Of a DNA stretch of 64,000 nucleotides, positions 40,086 through 51,375 are shown piece by piece. The notes beneath the pieces are model-generated. The model was not told where the DNA came from and searched no databases. It worked only from the letters and a program-made list of their open reading frames with translations. This DNA is from Corythucha ciliata (lineage: Eukaryota > Arthropoda > Insecta > Hemiptera > Tingidae): contig CM075938.1 in the NCBI GenBank assembly GCA_038030265.1, forward strand, positions 1,899,009 through 1,963,008. Reading direction: 5' to 3'. The first letter of the stretch is position 1. Each line of letters opens with the position of its first letter. The position numbers were made by a program, and so were the translations under genes.

Positions 40086-40433
40086 CTAGAGGTGGGTTAA
40101 ATAACGGTTAACTGTTATGGCGTAACGGTTAACAATAAAATAACTATCGTATAATCACGTTAAAAAATAACCGTTGAAAAATAACTGGTCAATTCAACCA
40201 GTTTCTTCTCAACGCTCGGAGATGGCGTTACCTATCAACGAGTTAACACTTTCAACAGTTGCGGGAGAAAAACGGGTGTCCTTAGCGGGAACGAAACAAA
40301 ACAGACCAACCAGTTAATTTTTAACGTTTATTTCGTAACAGTTATTTTTCATAAACGAACGTTAATTAGAGCTTACGAAAAATAACGATAACGCTTATCT
40401 GTAGGCGAAACAGTGGGCAAATAAATAAGTATG
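40086..40433. repeat. TAACGGTTA-rich insertion splitting the LINE remnant
   Basis: The sequence is built of TAACGGTTA, TAACTGTTA and AAAATAACG words in both orientations, with starts like AGAGGTGGGTTAAATAACG. It parallels the TAATTG-rich MITEs in style but not in sequence. Exact ends not fixed. Confidence 0.5.
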
Positions 40434-40990
40434 GGGGCCTGAGCCGGTTATTGGGACAGTGGGGGGAGCCCAGATAAAGGATTGGGTAGGCAGGGAGGCC
40501 GCCAGTAGTTGGAACAGCTTATCAGTCTGTCGAGAAGCAAGGGCATGCATTCGGGAATGGGACAGGGAGGCGACGGTTTGGCTGCTACCACTAAGCAGAG
40601 GCAGCAAGGCGGAGAGTTTTAGGGATGTTTACAGGCCACTATGCGCTACGTAAGCACCTCTACGTAATGGGAATGGGAATGGTGGTAGGCCCGATGTGTC
40701 GGGGCTGCGAGTTGGAGGAGGAATCGGCTGTGCACTTTATAGGGGAGTGTGAGAGGTATGCGGCTACTCGTTTCCGCATTTTTGGGACAGATAGGTTGCC
40801 AGACATCACATTCTCGAGGGCCGAGGGAGTCTGAGCCCTTCAGTTTGTGAATGCCGTAGTTAGTTTGTGGATTAGGTCTTTTCGAGTCTGACCATAAGGG
40901 CATGGCGTATGAGCCGGGAACGGCTTAAGCGCCTCGGGCTCGGCTAGGCCGGGTGCGGGCCCACTGGATAATAACAATAAAAAATAAATT
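40434..40990 (+). pseudogene. degenerate LINE: C-terminal zinc-knuckle region and 3' tail
   Basis: Continues the LINE in plus sense: IKDWVGREAASSWNSL, then MCRGCELEEESAVHFIGEC, a CX2CX8HX4C motif usual near the C-terminus of R1/Jockey/I-type pol, then YAATRFRIFG. It ends with a tail ATAATAACAATAAAAAATAA near 40968-40987. The frame breaks before 40834. Confidence 0.7.
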
Positions 40991-41047
40991 TAGCAGGCGC
41001 GGACCCTGGGCCAGCCGGCCATGTCTAGGCAGCAAATTTTAACATAT

Positions 41048-41187
41048 AGGGCCGTATTCAGAAACCCACCTTTACAAAGCCTCAACTAAAGGAGTTGAAA
41101 AATGTGATGGTTTATAAAAATGTGTCACCTGTTTTGAAGCGCTTAAAGAAGACGTAAAGGTTAAGGTTGGTTTATGAATACGGCCCT
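41048..41187. mobile_element. 140-bp MITE with AGGGCCGTATTCA ends
   Basis: Ends AGGGCCGTATTCAGAAACC and, inverted, GGTTTATGAATACGGCCCT. A similar end (GGGCTCTGAATACGGCCC) is near 54178, and GGGCTGTGTATTCAGAAATC near 52101. Superfamily not assigned. Confidence 0.65.
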
Positions 41188-41219
41188 TAGAGTTAATTAT
41201 TTGTGAGTGCGCAAGGTTG

Positions 41220-41552
41220 AGCTAAATTAAAAATTTCCTGGTTGAATATTCTGGAATTTGAAAGTTTCCGGTCTTTACATCCGCGAAATTGCAATTTCCT
41301 GGTCTTCATTTTTCCGAAATTTGAGTTTCGGGGCTGGGTATTCGCGTAATTGCTACTTTATGCTTTATTTTCGCAAATCGCAAGTTTCTGGCTTCTTTTT
41401 AGTGACTGTGGAACCCCGTTTAGCGGTCTTCGACAGCGCTCAAAAACTCAGAAGTTAGCCGCAAAATGGCAACATTTGGGAGCTAAATATCTGCGAAATT
41501 GGAAGTGTCCTGGCTGAACATTCGGGAAATAGCCACTTTCTTTGCTTACTTC
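41220..41552 (+). repeat. degenerate short-period repeat, family D (second block)
   Basis: Units like GAAATTGCAATTTCCTGG and GCCGCAAAATGGCAACATTT, related to 35470-35600. Confidence 0.55.
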
Positions 41553-41695
41553 TTTGCAATAAGCGGCACCGTCCAATTTTAAATTTGGCCATTTTTGCCT
41601 AATACGCCATCCACCGACAAGGGGGGCTTAAGTGACCGATTTTCAGGTCCATTCTTATACCAGCTGCAGCCCAAAAAGCGCCGATAAAATTTCTC
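41553..41695 (+). repeat. dispersed repeat R2, copy 2
   Basis: Matches 29608-29755 in the same orientation, including CAATTTTAAATTT, ACCGAC and TTTTCAGGTCCATT. Confidence 0.55.
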
Positions 41696-41829
41696 AAATT
41701 TGCCACCCAGGGCTGTAGCCCCGGTAGTCCGCCGCCATGATCCGGCTCTGAGTGGACGACCGGCCTCAAGGACAAACTTTTCTTTGCGAGTAAGTGCGTT
41801 GGATAGTTTCCCCCTCCCTCCTACGGGTT

Positions 41830-43520
41830 AGTATACGTGTATATGTCATTATGTTACGGCTATTTCATCGATTTTGGGGTGCGAATCGTCAGTTAATCTT
41901 TTTAGGGCGTGAATGGTCATCTTGGCCACTTCTTTCAGCTCTGAGGCAAGCCAGATTAGACATTTTAATGGCGTAAATCGTGAGTTACGCCATCTGCAAG
42001 AGGCGCAAAAGATCAGTTTAGCCATTTTTAGGGTCTGAATCGTTTGCATTTTAGCCATTTTCCAGGTACGAATGGGTCCGTTGAGCCATTTTTAGGTCGT
42101 GATTTTCAGCCAAGGTTTTTGTAGTGCGCAAGAGAAGTCAGCTAGTTTATAGTAGCCATTTGAAGGCGCGAATCGTCATTCTGTAGTCTCTGTAAGGCGC
42201 GAATGACCAATTTGGCCATTTTTGGAACTTAAATAGCCAGATTTGCTGTTTTAGAGCACGGTCGTCAATTTAGGGCATTTTCATGGCGTGAAGGCCCAGT
42301 TGACCAATTTTGACAATGGTCGATTTTGTCAGTTTCGTGACAGAATTCATCTGTTTACCCCTTTTCAAAGCCCGAATCGTCAGTTTAACCATTTGTAGGG
42401 CGCATATAGGGACAGCTTTGCCGATTTTGAATATTTCGATGCCCAATGGCGCAACCTGCCTTACGGTCATTTCTTGGGCTTGAATGGTCACTTGAGTCAG
42501 TTTGATTAGAATTCAGGGCACGAATCCGTCATTTTAAACAGTTGTAGGGTACAAACTAAGTTCAGCCATTTTCAAGGCGGAAATTGTTAATTTAGCAATT
42601 TTTTGGGGCCATTTGCCCGCCCTTTTGTGGTTTGTCATTTAATATAGGCCGCAGCCTTAATATAGGCAGCCTAGCAGAGTGGCCGAGGTCGTTAGGGCGT
42701 CGACTCTCATGTCCAGTTATCGTCTGCTGCGTGGGTTCGATTCCCACTACAGGCTTGAACAAAAAAATGATATCTCACGTTTATAAGTAAATAATGTGCT
42801 TCCTCCCTCGTCCACGACACCTGATGGTAGTTGGACGTAAAGCCCCGTTGGATTACCACTCCAACTAGTACCTACATCTAGCAAATGCGTGCGTGGAAAT
42901 GCTCAGCTTGGCCATATTATTGGCGCGCGACTGGTTGATTTTGGAATTTACAGGGCAGGAATTATCTGTTTGAGGGATTTTCAGGGTGCGAATCGTCGGG
43001 CGCATATAGAGTCAGTTTGGCCATATTTAGAGTGGGAATCGCCAGTTCGAGTGCTTTTAGCGTCATAGCGTGCACGCAACTAGCCTAGCCTTTGGTCATT
43101 TTCAAGGCGCGAGTAGTTAGTTTTGCAATTTTTGGGAGGCGACGTATCCGTTTTTAATGCGGCAAGTTCGTCAAGCTGAAGGCTCAAATGGCCAGTATTG
43201 GTGATTTATGGCGCGCGAATGGTCGATTTAACCTTTTCAGGGCGGGTATCATGATCGTTTCAAGCATTTTTAAGGCGCACGGATCGTAAGTTTACCTATT
43301 TTTAGGGCGTGAAAAGCCAGTTTGGCTATCTTTAGAGCGGAAATTGCCAGTTTCGCTATTCGCAGGACGCAATAAGTCACTTTAGCCATTTTCTTGGAGC
43401 GAATGGTAAGTTTTACCATTTTGAGGCGCGAGTATAGTGAGTTAAGTCGTTTTTATGGAAGGAATAACTAGGTTTTAACTATTTATAGGCCCGTAGGCCA
43501 ACTCGGTCCTCAATTTTCCT
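41830..43520 (+). repeat. degenerate short-period repeat array, family B
   Basis: About 1.7 kb of units around GGGCGCGAATCGTCAGTTT plus GCCATTTTTAG, spaced 35-45 bp, diverged and interrupted by the SINE candidate at 42668. Related to 6930-7210. A short inverted copy follows at 43605-43705. Confidence 0.7.
42668..42890 (+). mobile_element. tRNA-derived SINE candidate
   Basis: 42668-42755 has a tRNA shape: a 5-bp acceptor pairing AGCCT/AGGCT, an A box TGGCCGAGGTCGTTAGGGC, a variable arm, a perfect T stem GTGGG/CCCAC around the B box GGTTCGATTCC. The anticodon stem does not pair, so a working tRNA is unlikely. About 130 bp of unrelated body follows. It splits the family B array, as a SINE insertion would. 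Class II (Leu/Ser-like) tRNA origin is likely. Confidence 0.5.
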
Positions 43521-43604
43521 CAGTCCCAAAGCTCCCTCACAAACTGGCAAATTAAAAAAAAAAATTTTGAGGAAGGACTTAGCATACCTTGACCCAAAAA
43601 AAAC

Positions 43605-43705
43605 CTTGACTGAAAATCACGACCTAAAAATGGCTGCCAAATGGCTGGCAGGGCTTCGTGCCTGGAAAATGGCTAAAATGCAAACGATTCGGACCCTAAC
43701 AATAG
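43605..43705 (-). repeat. inverted copy of a family B segment
   Basis: GGAAAATGGCTAAAATGCAAACGATTCGGACCC-type sequence is the complement of about 42032-42068, closer than units are to one another, so it is a recent local inverted duplication. Confidence 0.6.
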
Positions 43706-44271
43706 GGGAACATGGAGATAAGTATTTATGATCGATTTAACCATATTTGAGATGTATCAGTTGTTGAGATTTCTAAAGATTTTTAATTGAGAGAGAAACT
43801 ATTTTCAAAGGAAGGGAGAAAAAAAGTTAATTCATAACTCGTTAAGTGATGTCCACATTTTTCCCGATGCATGAAAAAAGCTCTTCAAGGACTTAGAAGT
43901 GCGCATCATTCTATTTGACTTTATTATTGCTCTCGTGGAGGTAGCTTTGAAAAAAAAAATTAATTATTCCATAAGGTTGTTTCGTGCCCTTTTTATTTGT
44001 ACGGTAATTGGGTCACCGTGACACGCCCTTTTCTACACTCAATGAAGTACAGAAGCTCTTTGCGGCTGGCCTATCCCACCCAGTCCTTTTCGACCTACTA
44101 TAATGAATTTTGCATTCATTCAAAGGTAGCAAGTTGTCTTTGCCTTCGAAAATATGGCATTAAAGAATTAACTCCTGGGTGCTTTATTGGTACAAAGAGC
44201 CATTTAAAAAATAAATAAAATAAAGAACAAATAAACTATTTAAGTAGGTACGTACATGGTTCTTTTATTAA
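43706..44271. other. non-coding interval
   Basis: No gene recognised. TTAA at 44268-44271 is the left target duplication of the next element. Confidence 0.4.
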
Positions 44272-44506
44272 CACTAGGAAGACCGAGACCCGTCATTTGA
44301 CGGTTTTGCTTTTAGTGCATTTCATTTTAAAAAATTTAAAAATTATTATTTCTTGAAAACGACTGTAAGCTCTTGACTTTTATTCATTCGCCTAGAAGAA
44401 TGGATTTTGACGTTTTAAGGCCTCAATTACTTTAATTTTAGCAGAACCCGTCAAATGACGGCGTTCGGTCCTTTCACGGTGGCAGTAAACTTCAGTCTTC
44501 CTAGTG
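44272..44506. mobile_element. 235-bp piggyBac-like MITE
   Basis: Inverted ends CACTAGGAAGACCGA and AGTCTTCCTAGTG, flanked on both sides by TTAA (44268-44271 and 44507-44510), the piggyBac target site. Subterminal CCGTCATTTGACGG and CCGTCAAATGACGG words lie inward of each end. No coding. Confidence 0.85.
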
Positions 44507-44510
44507 TTAA

Positions 44511-46171
44511 AGGCTAAACAGGGCGCAGGGTAGCGAGCTTTCGTGACGCGTCGGGTCCCGTTGACGAGGGGTTCTTCTTCAATTTTAATATTCAACCCTC
44601 ATAGCTATAGAACCCCTCCTTCGACCATATAGGTAAACAACCCATTCTTGCTGCTCACCCTGAACCCTTCCAGGCCCCAGCCAGAGGGGGCTATTTAGGA
44701 ATACACACCTCTACCTCTAGTGCCTGAACTATGACTGGGAGTGGCGCGTTTTTCTTCCCTCCCGCCTCTACTGCCGTGCCGGCTCCAGCTCTGGGTTTCC
44801 GGGTGAGGGAGGGCTACGGTCTCCTCGGGCAACCACTCGAACCTGCTGCCCCTTGTCAGTGCTTTGCACGCCGTGACGTGAGTTTCATCGAGAGTTTTTT
44901 TTTTTATTCTCTCTCGCGGTGCTTTTTTTTTCTCGTTAAATTGTAAATAAGTTGAAAACAGGATTGTAGGGAAACTGCAGGTCTTCTAATTTCACCCTCT
45001 CTCCCATGGGAAACCGCCTCTCGTCCACCAACCTCATGGATTTGCCAAATTGGCTTTGAATTTTCATCCCTTCAAATTTGTGTGAGTCAAAATCAAAATA
45101 AATAAATTAAAAAAAATTCCGGTGTTGCCGAAAATGAGCTAACTCACGGTTTGAATCCCCCTCCCTACCTTGTCAGACTCATATAATTATGATCGCCAAA
45201 AAATGTACAACCTTGGGAGGGTTCTCACATTATTTCTCTATACGTTTAATTTTTTTTTGAAGAAATATCAATTTGTTGTTCTGTTTGCTACGTGTTGCTC
45301 GTTGGCTCCTGATTTTACGGAAAATTTTCCCTTCAAACAGAATTTTATCTTGATGTGGAATTCAGTGGTTGTTTGCGAGTAGAGATTCTGAACGTGCGTT
45401 TGTTCATAATACTTAATCGGAAACAGACAAGCTAATAATCACGAATGAGGTCTGGCTTGGTCGATGAGTTATTTTACATCGTGAAATTGAATATCAATCT
45501 GACTTCGACAATATCAAACATTGACATTGTCGAATACGTCAACTTTCCCAATAAAGGAATGAAGAGAAATAGACGGAATGTCAAACACCGGACATTTGAC
45601 GTCGGCTTCTTCGTCTCTAGCGTTATACCAATCGTCAAAAATTATGTACAGGTGGTCCAGTTTGGGTGGTACACACATTTTTGGGTGAAACTATAGCGAT
45701 TTCCATTCAACACACTACACAAGTGTAGTGCAGCGTCCTCTCCGTAAACATATGTTTCAATTCAAAGAGGACGGGTGGGAAAACTTACACCACACGAGTG
45801 TATTGCATTGAACGGAAAACGCAATACATAAAAAATGGAGTAAAAAATTCCATTTTGGATAATGACCTACCATGCTTTGCTTTCGAGTTATGATTTTCAA
45901 AGAGTTTTTTTTCCTAGAAAGTGTAGTTTTTTTTTTAAAAAAAAAGCGGCTGTTTCTCAGCTTGAAATGCACTTTTCTGCAAACGTGATGGAAGGTTTGA
46001 AATCTACGGAGAATTGTCCATGGGGAGAGAGCAGTATCAATCTTCAAAGTTGTGAAAACCTCGGTATCGGTAAAAGAGGTACCAAATATTTGACAACGCG
46101 TTTCCATTTCCAGTTGTTTCATTTCTATAAATTAATTAATATTGGAAGATATTTGTCCAATATGGACACAA
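44511..46171. other. non-coding interval
   Basis: No gene recognised. A GC-richer patch at 44650-44890 with a possible donor (GTGAGT near 44877) could be an untranslated first exon, but nothing confirms it. Confidence 0.3.
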
Positions 46172-46276
46172 TGTGTGGTCAAGTCTTTAGACAAAAATAT
46201 CTTCCAACATTATTTAATTTTCCGGCATTGATTAAATAATATTGGAAGATATTTTTGTCTAAAGATTTGACCACAC
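46172..46276. repeat. 105-bp inverted repeat, 47-bp arms
   Basis: Left arm 46172-46218 and right arm 46230-46276 match with two mismatches; the loop is 11 bp. Shorter related words (AATATTGGAAGATATTTGTC, GGACACA(A)TGTGTGG) flank it at 46135-46175 and 46335-46360. Confidence 0.8.
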
Positions 46277-48605
46277 ATGGAAATTGAAACGCATTGCAAA
46301 TATTTGGCAGTATTTGACGCACGTGTGGCCCCTCCTCAATTATGGACACATGTGTGGCCAAGCCTCAATGCAGTTCCCAAAGGACAGTTCTACAAACTCA
46401 AACCATTATATTAACTTGTTCCCATGGTTCAGTGGACATAGCGTCCCGAAGAGAGTTTGCAAAGTTATTTGTAGACCGAGGCCTAACCATGGAATCTGTT
46501 CGGCCTTCCTCAACAAAATTAACATTCTTTCTACTGACAGTGTACCCTTTGCGCATTAACAGAAACTTTGAATACAAGTTCATGCACAAGTAATTAGTAT
46601 TGGTAGTATGTATTCACTTCAACCTTTGTAATTGTAGCGAATTTCTGTAGAGTTGTACATGCCTTGCTTTGCAAAACGTCTCTAGCTTTGACGAAGTTTA
46701 TTCTATTACGTGAATCTGATTATATGTATGCATTGAACGAAGAAATCGTTCAACACGACCCACTTAGGTTAATTTAAACAAGAAAATTAGTTGAAATGAA
46801 CACATTTTTAAGGTAAAAGTAATTATCACCATTGTTCTATTTTTGTTAATTTACATATCTCTAGTTCGAAATTTCGTTTAATCATTCTACGGTTCATACA
46901 CATTTTTAAACCGAAAAAGGCAGGTTGATAGGTTTTATTCCTATCGTAAACATGCCCTTAACCCGGCATCTTTGCGTCATTGCGTGTGCTAAGGACGTTT
47001 CATTTTTGGGATGATGCGTCCAGCAAAGTTATCATTTTGAATTCTTATTAATCGAGCTTTTTGTGAATTGAAATAATTAAGATGCCTTTTCCTGAGATCT
47101 AACTCATGTGAAAAACAGGACTCAAGCTATTAAGAGGAATCCAGTAATGGGACAGGGGATTTTGAGTAGGATATACTTACCTGAAAGACCCTCATAACGG
47201 CAATTCTATTGAATTTTCTCTCTTAATCATGATTTTAGAGGGTACATAATGAATCAACTATTTGAATTGACGGTTTAAAGAATCGATCGTTCCAATTTAT
47301 TTGGGAGTATACGCAAGAAGAGATCAAATTCGCTTTAATCAAAAGACGAAAACTATTCAATAATACTAATAATAATGCATACCTACTTGTATTGTGGGTT
47401 CTAATATGTCGAAATTAATAAGGTCCGGTTATCTAAACGGTCCGGTTAAAAAGAGGTGATTGAAGGTAGAACAGAACAAATTATGATCACTAAAAAAACT
47501 TATTTCGGTGATTGGACCCGTTTTTTTTTTTTATTGTATGAAAGAAGGCTAAATAAAACACAGCCTATCAATCGTGCGGGTTTTGCAGAACACGTTTGTT
47601 ATCCGAGTGAAAACGAAAATAAGTTTAAGTCATAATTCATATTAGTATGAATTATTCATTGGGAAGAATACCATTGTTTTTTTTTTGTAGCGTGATGTCA
47701 TTAATCCTAATTGCGAAGATTGGCTTATTCATTAAAATAGCTTTCAAGGTCATTTCGATAAAACTTATTCAAAGAGTTAGGAACTTGCAGTATTCAGAAA
47801 GGGGTCTCAGAAACATGTATTTTCGGTTAGGGAGCTCAAAAATATTAAACATGAGATTCAATCAAGTAATCTAGTGCTTTTCATCTAATCAAGTTGTCAT
47901 TGGAGGGAGGGGTTAAGGATCCAAATTGTCATAGTGAAACATTTGTACTTTGGCGGCTGGAAATTATTTTCTCACTTGTCAATAATGAACCTTACTACGA
48001 CGACAGTTCTTTTGTTCTTTCGTTAACCTACTAGAAGCAAATATATCCTTCGGTTCTTTAATCTCTACTTATTATTAATATCAATATTAAATGATTGAAT
48101 TGCTACGTATTTTGTTGTCGACATAAACCCGAAAAATGATGTTGCTGCTGGGTGCCCACCGCGAACAATTCGATAGCATAATTACGTATACATTTTCCAA
48201 TAGTAGCTGAAAACTGGAACTTGCTCGGGTCTATTTCTGGAGGCTATTTCGTGGCTTAAATCGAGAAAACCCTCTAAAACGTGTTTTGGGTTATTTTTAT
48301 ACTGCAGTGAAATACGCGGCGTTACTCAAGTCAGTGGTAAGGGTCGAGTTACTCGTAACAGGGAATTTACGGGGCAAAGTCGTGGTTTTTTTCACGGACC
48401 GAACGAATTTTCCTTCAGATTAACATCCATTGGTCTCCCAGAAACGTCCCCGATCCGCCCTTGCTGTTAGATTTTGGTGAAAAGGCCCAGATTTTGGTCT
48501 GAAAGTGGTAAAATTCGCGACCGTTAGCCTATACAATTTATTGAACCTACTGTGGTGAGGTGAGGTTGAGCCACACGCGGCAGTGAGATCGTGACAAAAC
48601 GAACT
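46277..48605. other. non-coding interval
   Basis: AT-rich, no gene or element recognised over 2.3 kb. Confidence 0.4.
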
Positions 48606-48737
48606 GGGGGCCTATTCTGAGTTGTCGGGAAGAAATGCCGCAAGTGCGGTTGCTATGACGGGATAATGTTATTTCTTATTCAGCGTTCTTGTATCCCGCT
48701 TGCGGGATTTTATCCCGACAACTCAGAATAGGCCCCC
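48606..48737. mobile_element. 132-bp MITE with GGGGGCCTATTCTGAG ends
   Basis: 25-bp perfect inverted ends (48606-48630 and 48713-48737), flanked by CTG on both sides. The interior has GCCGCAAGTGCGG and CCCGCTTGCGGG palindromes. The GGGGCCTATTC start is a repeated theme in invertebrate DNA-transposon MITEs; superfamily not assigned. Confidence 0.8.
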
Positions 48738-50568
48738 TGTGGTCTTATTACCCGAATTTCTTGGAATATTCCCACCTCACTCGGACGATGATCTAAAGCC
48801 TATAAGTGACTGAGTGAGCCTGGGCTCCGAGTACTTGGTACAGAGTGACTGAATATTTGGGCTATTCCCAGCCGGTCGGAAGATTACTAAAGATATTCTA
48901 CAACTAAACACAGAGATCACAGATAACACGTTTTGTTGGTACTATTAGGGTATTCTCAATCCAGCAGTACAAATATCTAATCTATAACACAAACAGTCAC
49001 GCTAATAAATACATTCTCGCTACTACAAAATCGCGCACCACGAGAATATACGAATACTCACGCACGCAAATAAATGCTTTCATTCAATATAAACATTTAA
49101 ACAATTATTTAACGCAAAATATGTATGTAAAAAGGGCAAGTTCTACTTAGGCATTGTTCGTTTGTTATGGTACGGTATACTAAATAAGTAAATAGCATCA
49201 GTAGTCGGAACTGGTAGTAATAAATTTTACTTAATAGGAACATAAAGGATCCTTCAATTAGGCAGCGCCGGTTTTTTTTAAAGCTTCAAATTAAACGACG
49301 TAGCTACAAATAGAACTGCATCTTGTTCCACTTCTCATCCTCACCCACCGCCGACCAGAAAAAAAAAAAAAAAGTCCAAGGTCTGTTCAGCGTTCCTATA
49401 CCTTTGAGGCGACAATCATCTATTATATACTTATATGCTCTTTAAAAAAAGAGTTGGTTGTTTTCACTATTACCGGACACTGATGAGGAATTTATTACTG
49501 AAGGCCCGTGGGTACTGTCAAGGGAGGAGATTTAAGTACTTGGAAGAAAATGCCCATAAATCCTATACCGTGGCATCTTAACACACTATGTACCTCTCCA
49601 TTCTTCCCTCTAGTTTTTATTGAATTTTCGAGGAAAAAATTGTTTGTGGTCAGGGCATTATTTCACGGTTTTTACTAGGGCAGTGCGCTCAAGAGAGACT
49701 ATAAATAATTCCAGCTGAAACATAACAGCATGCAGGAACTTGGAACGGTTTTGGATGTTCTTCAAATAAACACAAGGTGTTCGTATTACTTCCTTATCCA
49801 GAAAACCCTTTGAAGAACATTCTATTTGAAGACCTCCTTCCCCCCCTTTTTTTATTTTTAAACTTTTTCATCCGTCATTAATCGCAATTAAAGCAATTAA
49901 AAGAGGGAAAAAGGGCGAGGACAGACGTATACCCTTCCTAAATTAACTGGAAGAACGTGTAGGCGTTTTTAATTTATAATTTTATCGATTTATTAAAGTC
50001 CTTTTTGTGAGTAAGTTAGGTGTTTGCCCTTTTCATTTTACTTCTATTGTTATTAATCGTTAGTCGTTGAAAAAAATTATGTCTTCACCGCTCACCTAAG
50101 GCCATACATGACTAAAAAAAATTAAAAATACTTGATACATTGGTCTCGTGGTTGTATTCATATTTATGTTATCGTTTTAATATCTAGCAGATTCTATGAC
50201 TATAACCAAGTTACCAATTTTTCAAGTATAAGACGAAGGAAGATCGTGAAATGACTGCTTCGAAGTTCAATTTGGGGTTTGAAGTTATGTGAGCCAAGAC
50301 CCCAAAATTGAAATTGAGAGGGCTGACCTTGTGAACTGCCAAGTTTTTTCTTTTGGTGAGCCACCACAGATTTGGGTAGTATACATAAATGATGCCTCCT
50401 CCCCCCCACCATTATAGAGTGAATATGGCTGTTGACTCGCCCGTATATCCCCGTCACCCATTTAGCTGTAAACTACTGGGAAATGAAGTCGCTACAATAA
50501 TTAACTGCTTGGAAACAGTCCTTTGAAGCATTTATTCGGTTGATTCCCTCCTAAAACTAATTTTCACC
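48738..50568. other. non-coding interval
   Basis: AT-rich, homopolymers, no gene recognised. Confidence 0.4.
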
Positions 50569-50595
50569 TTAACTGACCGATAATCGGTCAGTTAA
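50569..50595. repeat. short perfect hairpin
   Basis: TTAACTGACCGA, three bases, then the exact complement. Function unknown. Confidence 0.6.
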
Positions 50596-50781
50596 TTTTA
50601 GTTCTCAATTTAGTCCAAGGAAAGTGTAGTCAATTTTTCCGCCTCGTGGCCATCGTTTTACTATTCTACGTAATTGGACTACGCAAGTAAATTATTTATA
50701 TTTTCCCTGTTTAAAAAATACTGAAATAGTTAGCAAAGTCGAAAGAAAACGTAATTGTTTGCAACATTGCATTCTACATTT

Positions 50782-50965
50782 GAGGAGCATACTTTCATAA
50801 AGGCACATATCCATTATTTCAAAAACTGGTTTTTTGTTATTTTATACATATGTCATATGTATAAAATTGGTTTTTTGTTATTTTATACATATGTCATTTG
50901 TATAAAATTGGTAAAAACCAGTTTTTGGAAAAATGGATTTATGTCTTTATGAAAGTATGCTCCTC
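50782..50965. mobile_element. 184-bp foldback MITE with ATTT duplication
   Basis: GAGGAGCATACTTTCATAAA at the left pairs with its complement at the right (arms of about 55 bp). ATTT flanks both ends. The centre holds a tandem duplication of a 41-bp unit with TACATATGTCATATGTATAA. Confidence 0.8.
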
Positions 50966-51278
50966 ATTTGTCTATTGGGGGCCCGCTCAGAGAAAATCAG
51001 ATGCTGTCAGGAAAAATACGTCGTTCGTATTCCTCCCCAAAAAACTACTTGTTTTCAAAGTTTAAGAAAAGCTTTAATTTAGGAAGAAAAGGTCGCTGTA
51101 TTCAAGGGAGAACCGCAGAGGGCTAGTAAGTTATTTTTCTGATTGTGTTTAATCTCCCGACTTTGACATTTAAATGGAGGCTCTTTGAAAACGAATAAAA
51201 ACTAAAAAGCTTTTATTTCTTCTTCTCCTGACTGCAAGACCACAGGGAAGTTTCATTTTTTTTTCCTTATGCCGACAG
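50966..51278. other. non-coding interval upstream of candidate exon
   Basis: No gene recognised; ends with a pyrimidine-rich stretch and acceptor AG at 51277-51278. Confidence 0.4.
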
Positions 51279-51375
51279 GGTGAAATGTGCAATGCCCTGG
51301 CTCAATGCCTGCCTGTGCAGTCCCAAAGATCGCCAGCGACCTTCGGTGAGCGCTCCTCTTCATCTTCTTCTCAAG
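51279..51375 (+). CDS. candidate internal exon of an unrecognised gene
   Basis: 97 bp, GC-richer than its surroundings, with a T-rich tract and ACAG before it and AAG|GTAAGC after it. Two frames are open. One reads GEMCNALAQCLPVQSQRSPA and ends Ser-rich (phase 1 exit); the other reads MPWLNACLCSPKDRQRP (phase 0 exit), a Cys-rich stretch that could be lipid-modified. I cannot name a family. A possible next exon starts at 63991 after TTTCTTTCTCAG. The isolated GC content and good splice signals are the only evidence. Confidence 0.4.

Noticed and set aside
42668..42755. Functional tRNA gene
   Set aside because: The anticodon stem does not pair and the acceptor stem pairs at only five positions; a SINE or pseudogene fits better.
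44650..44890. GC-rich promoter and first exon
   Set aside because: Only a raised GC content and one GTGAGT; no downstream exon could be tied to it.
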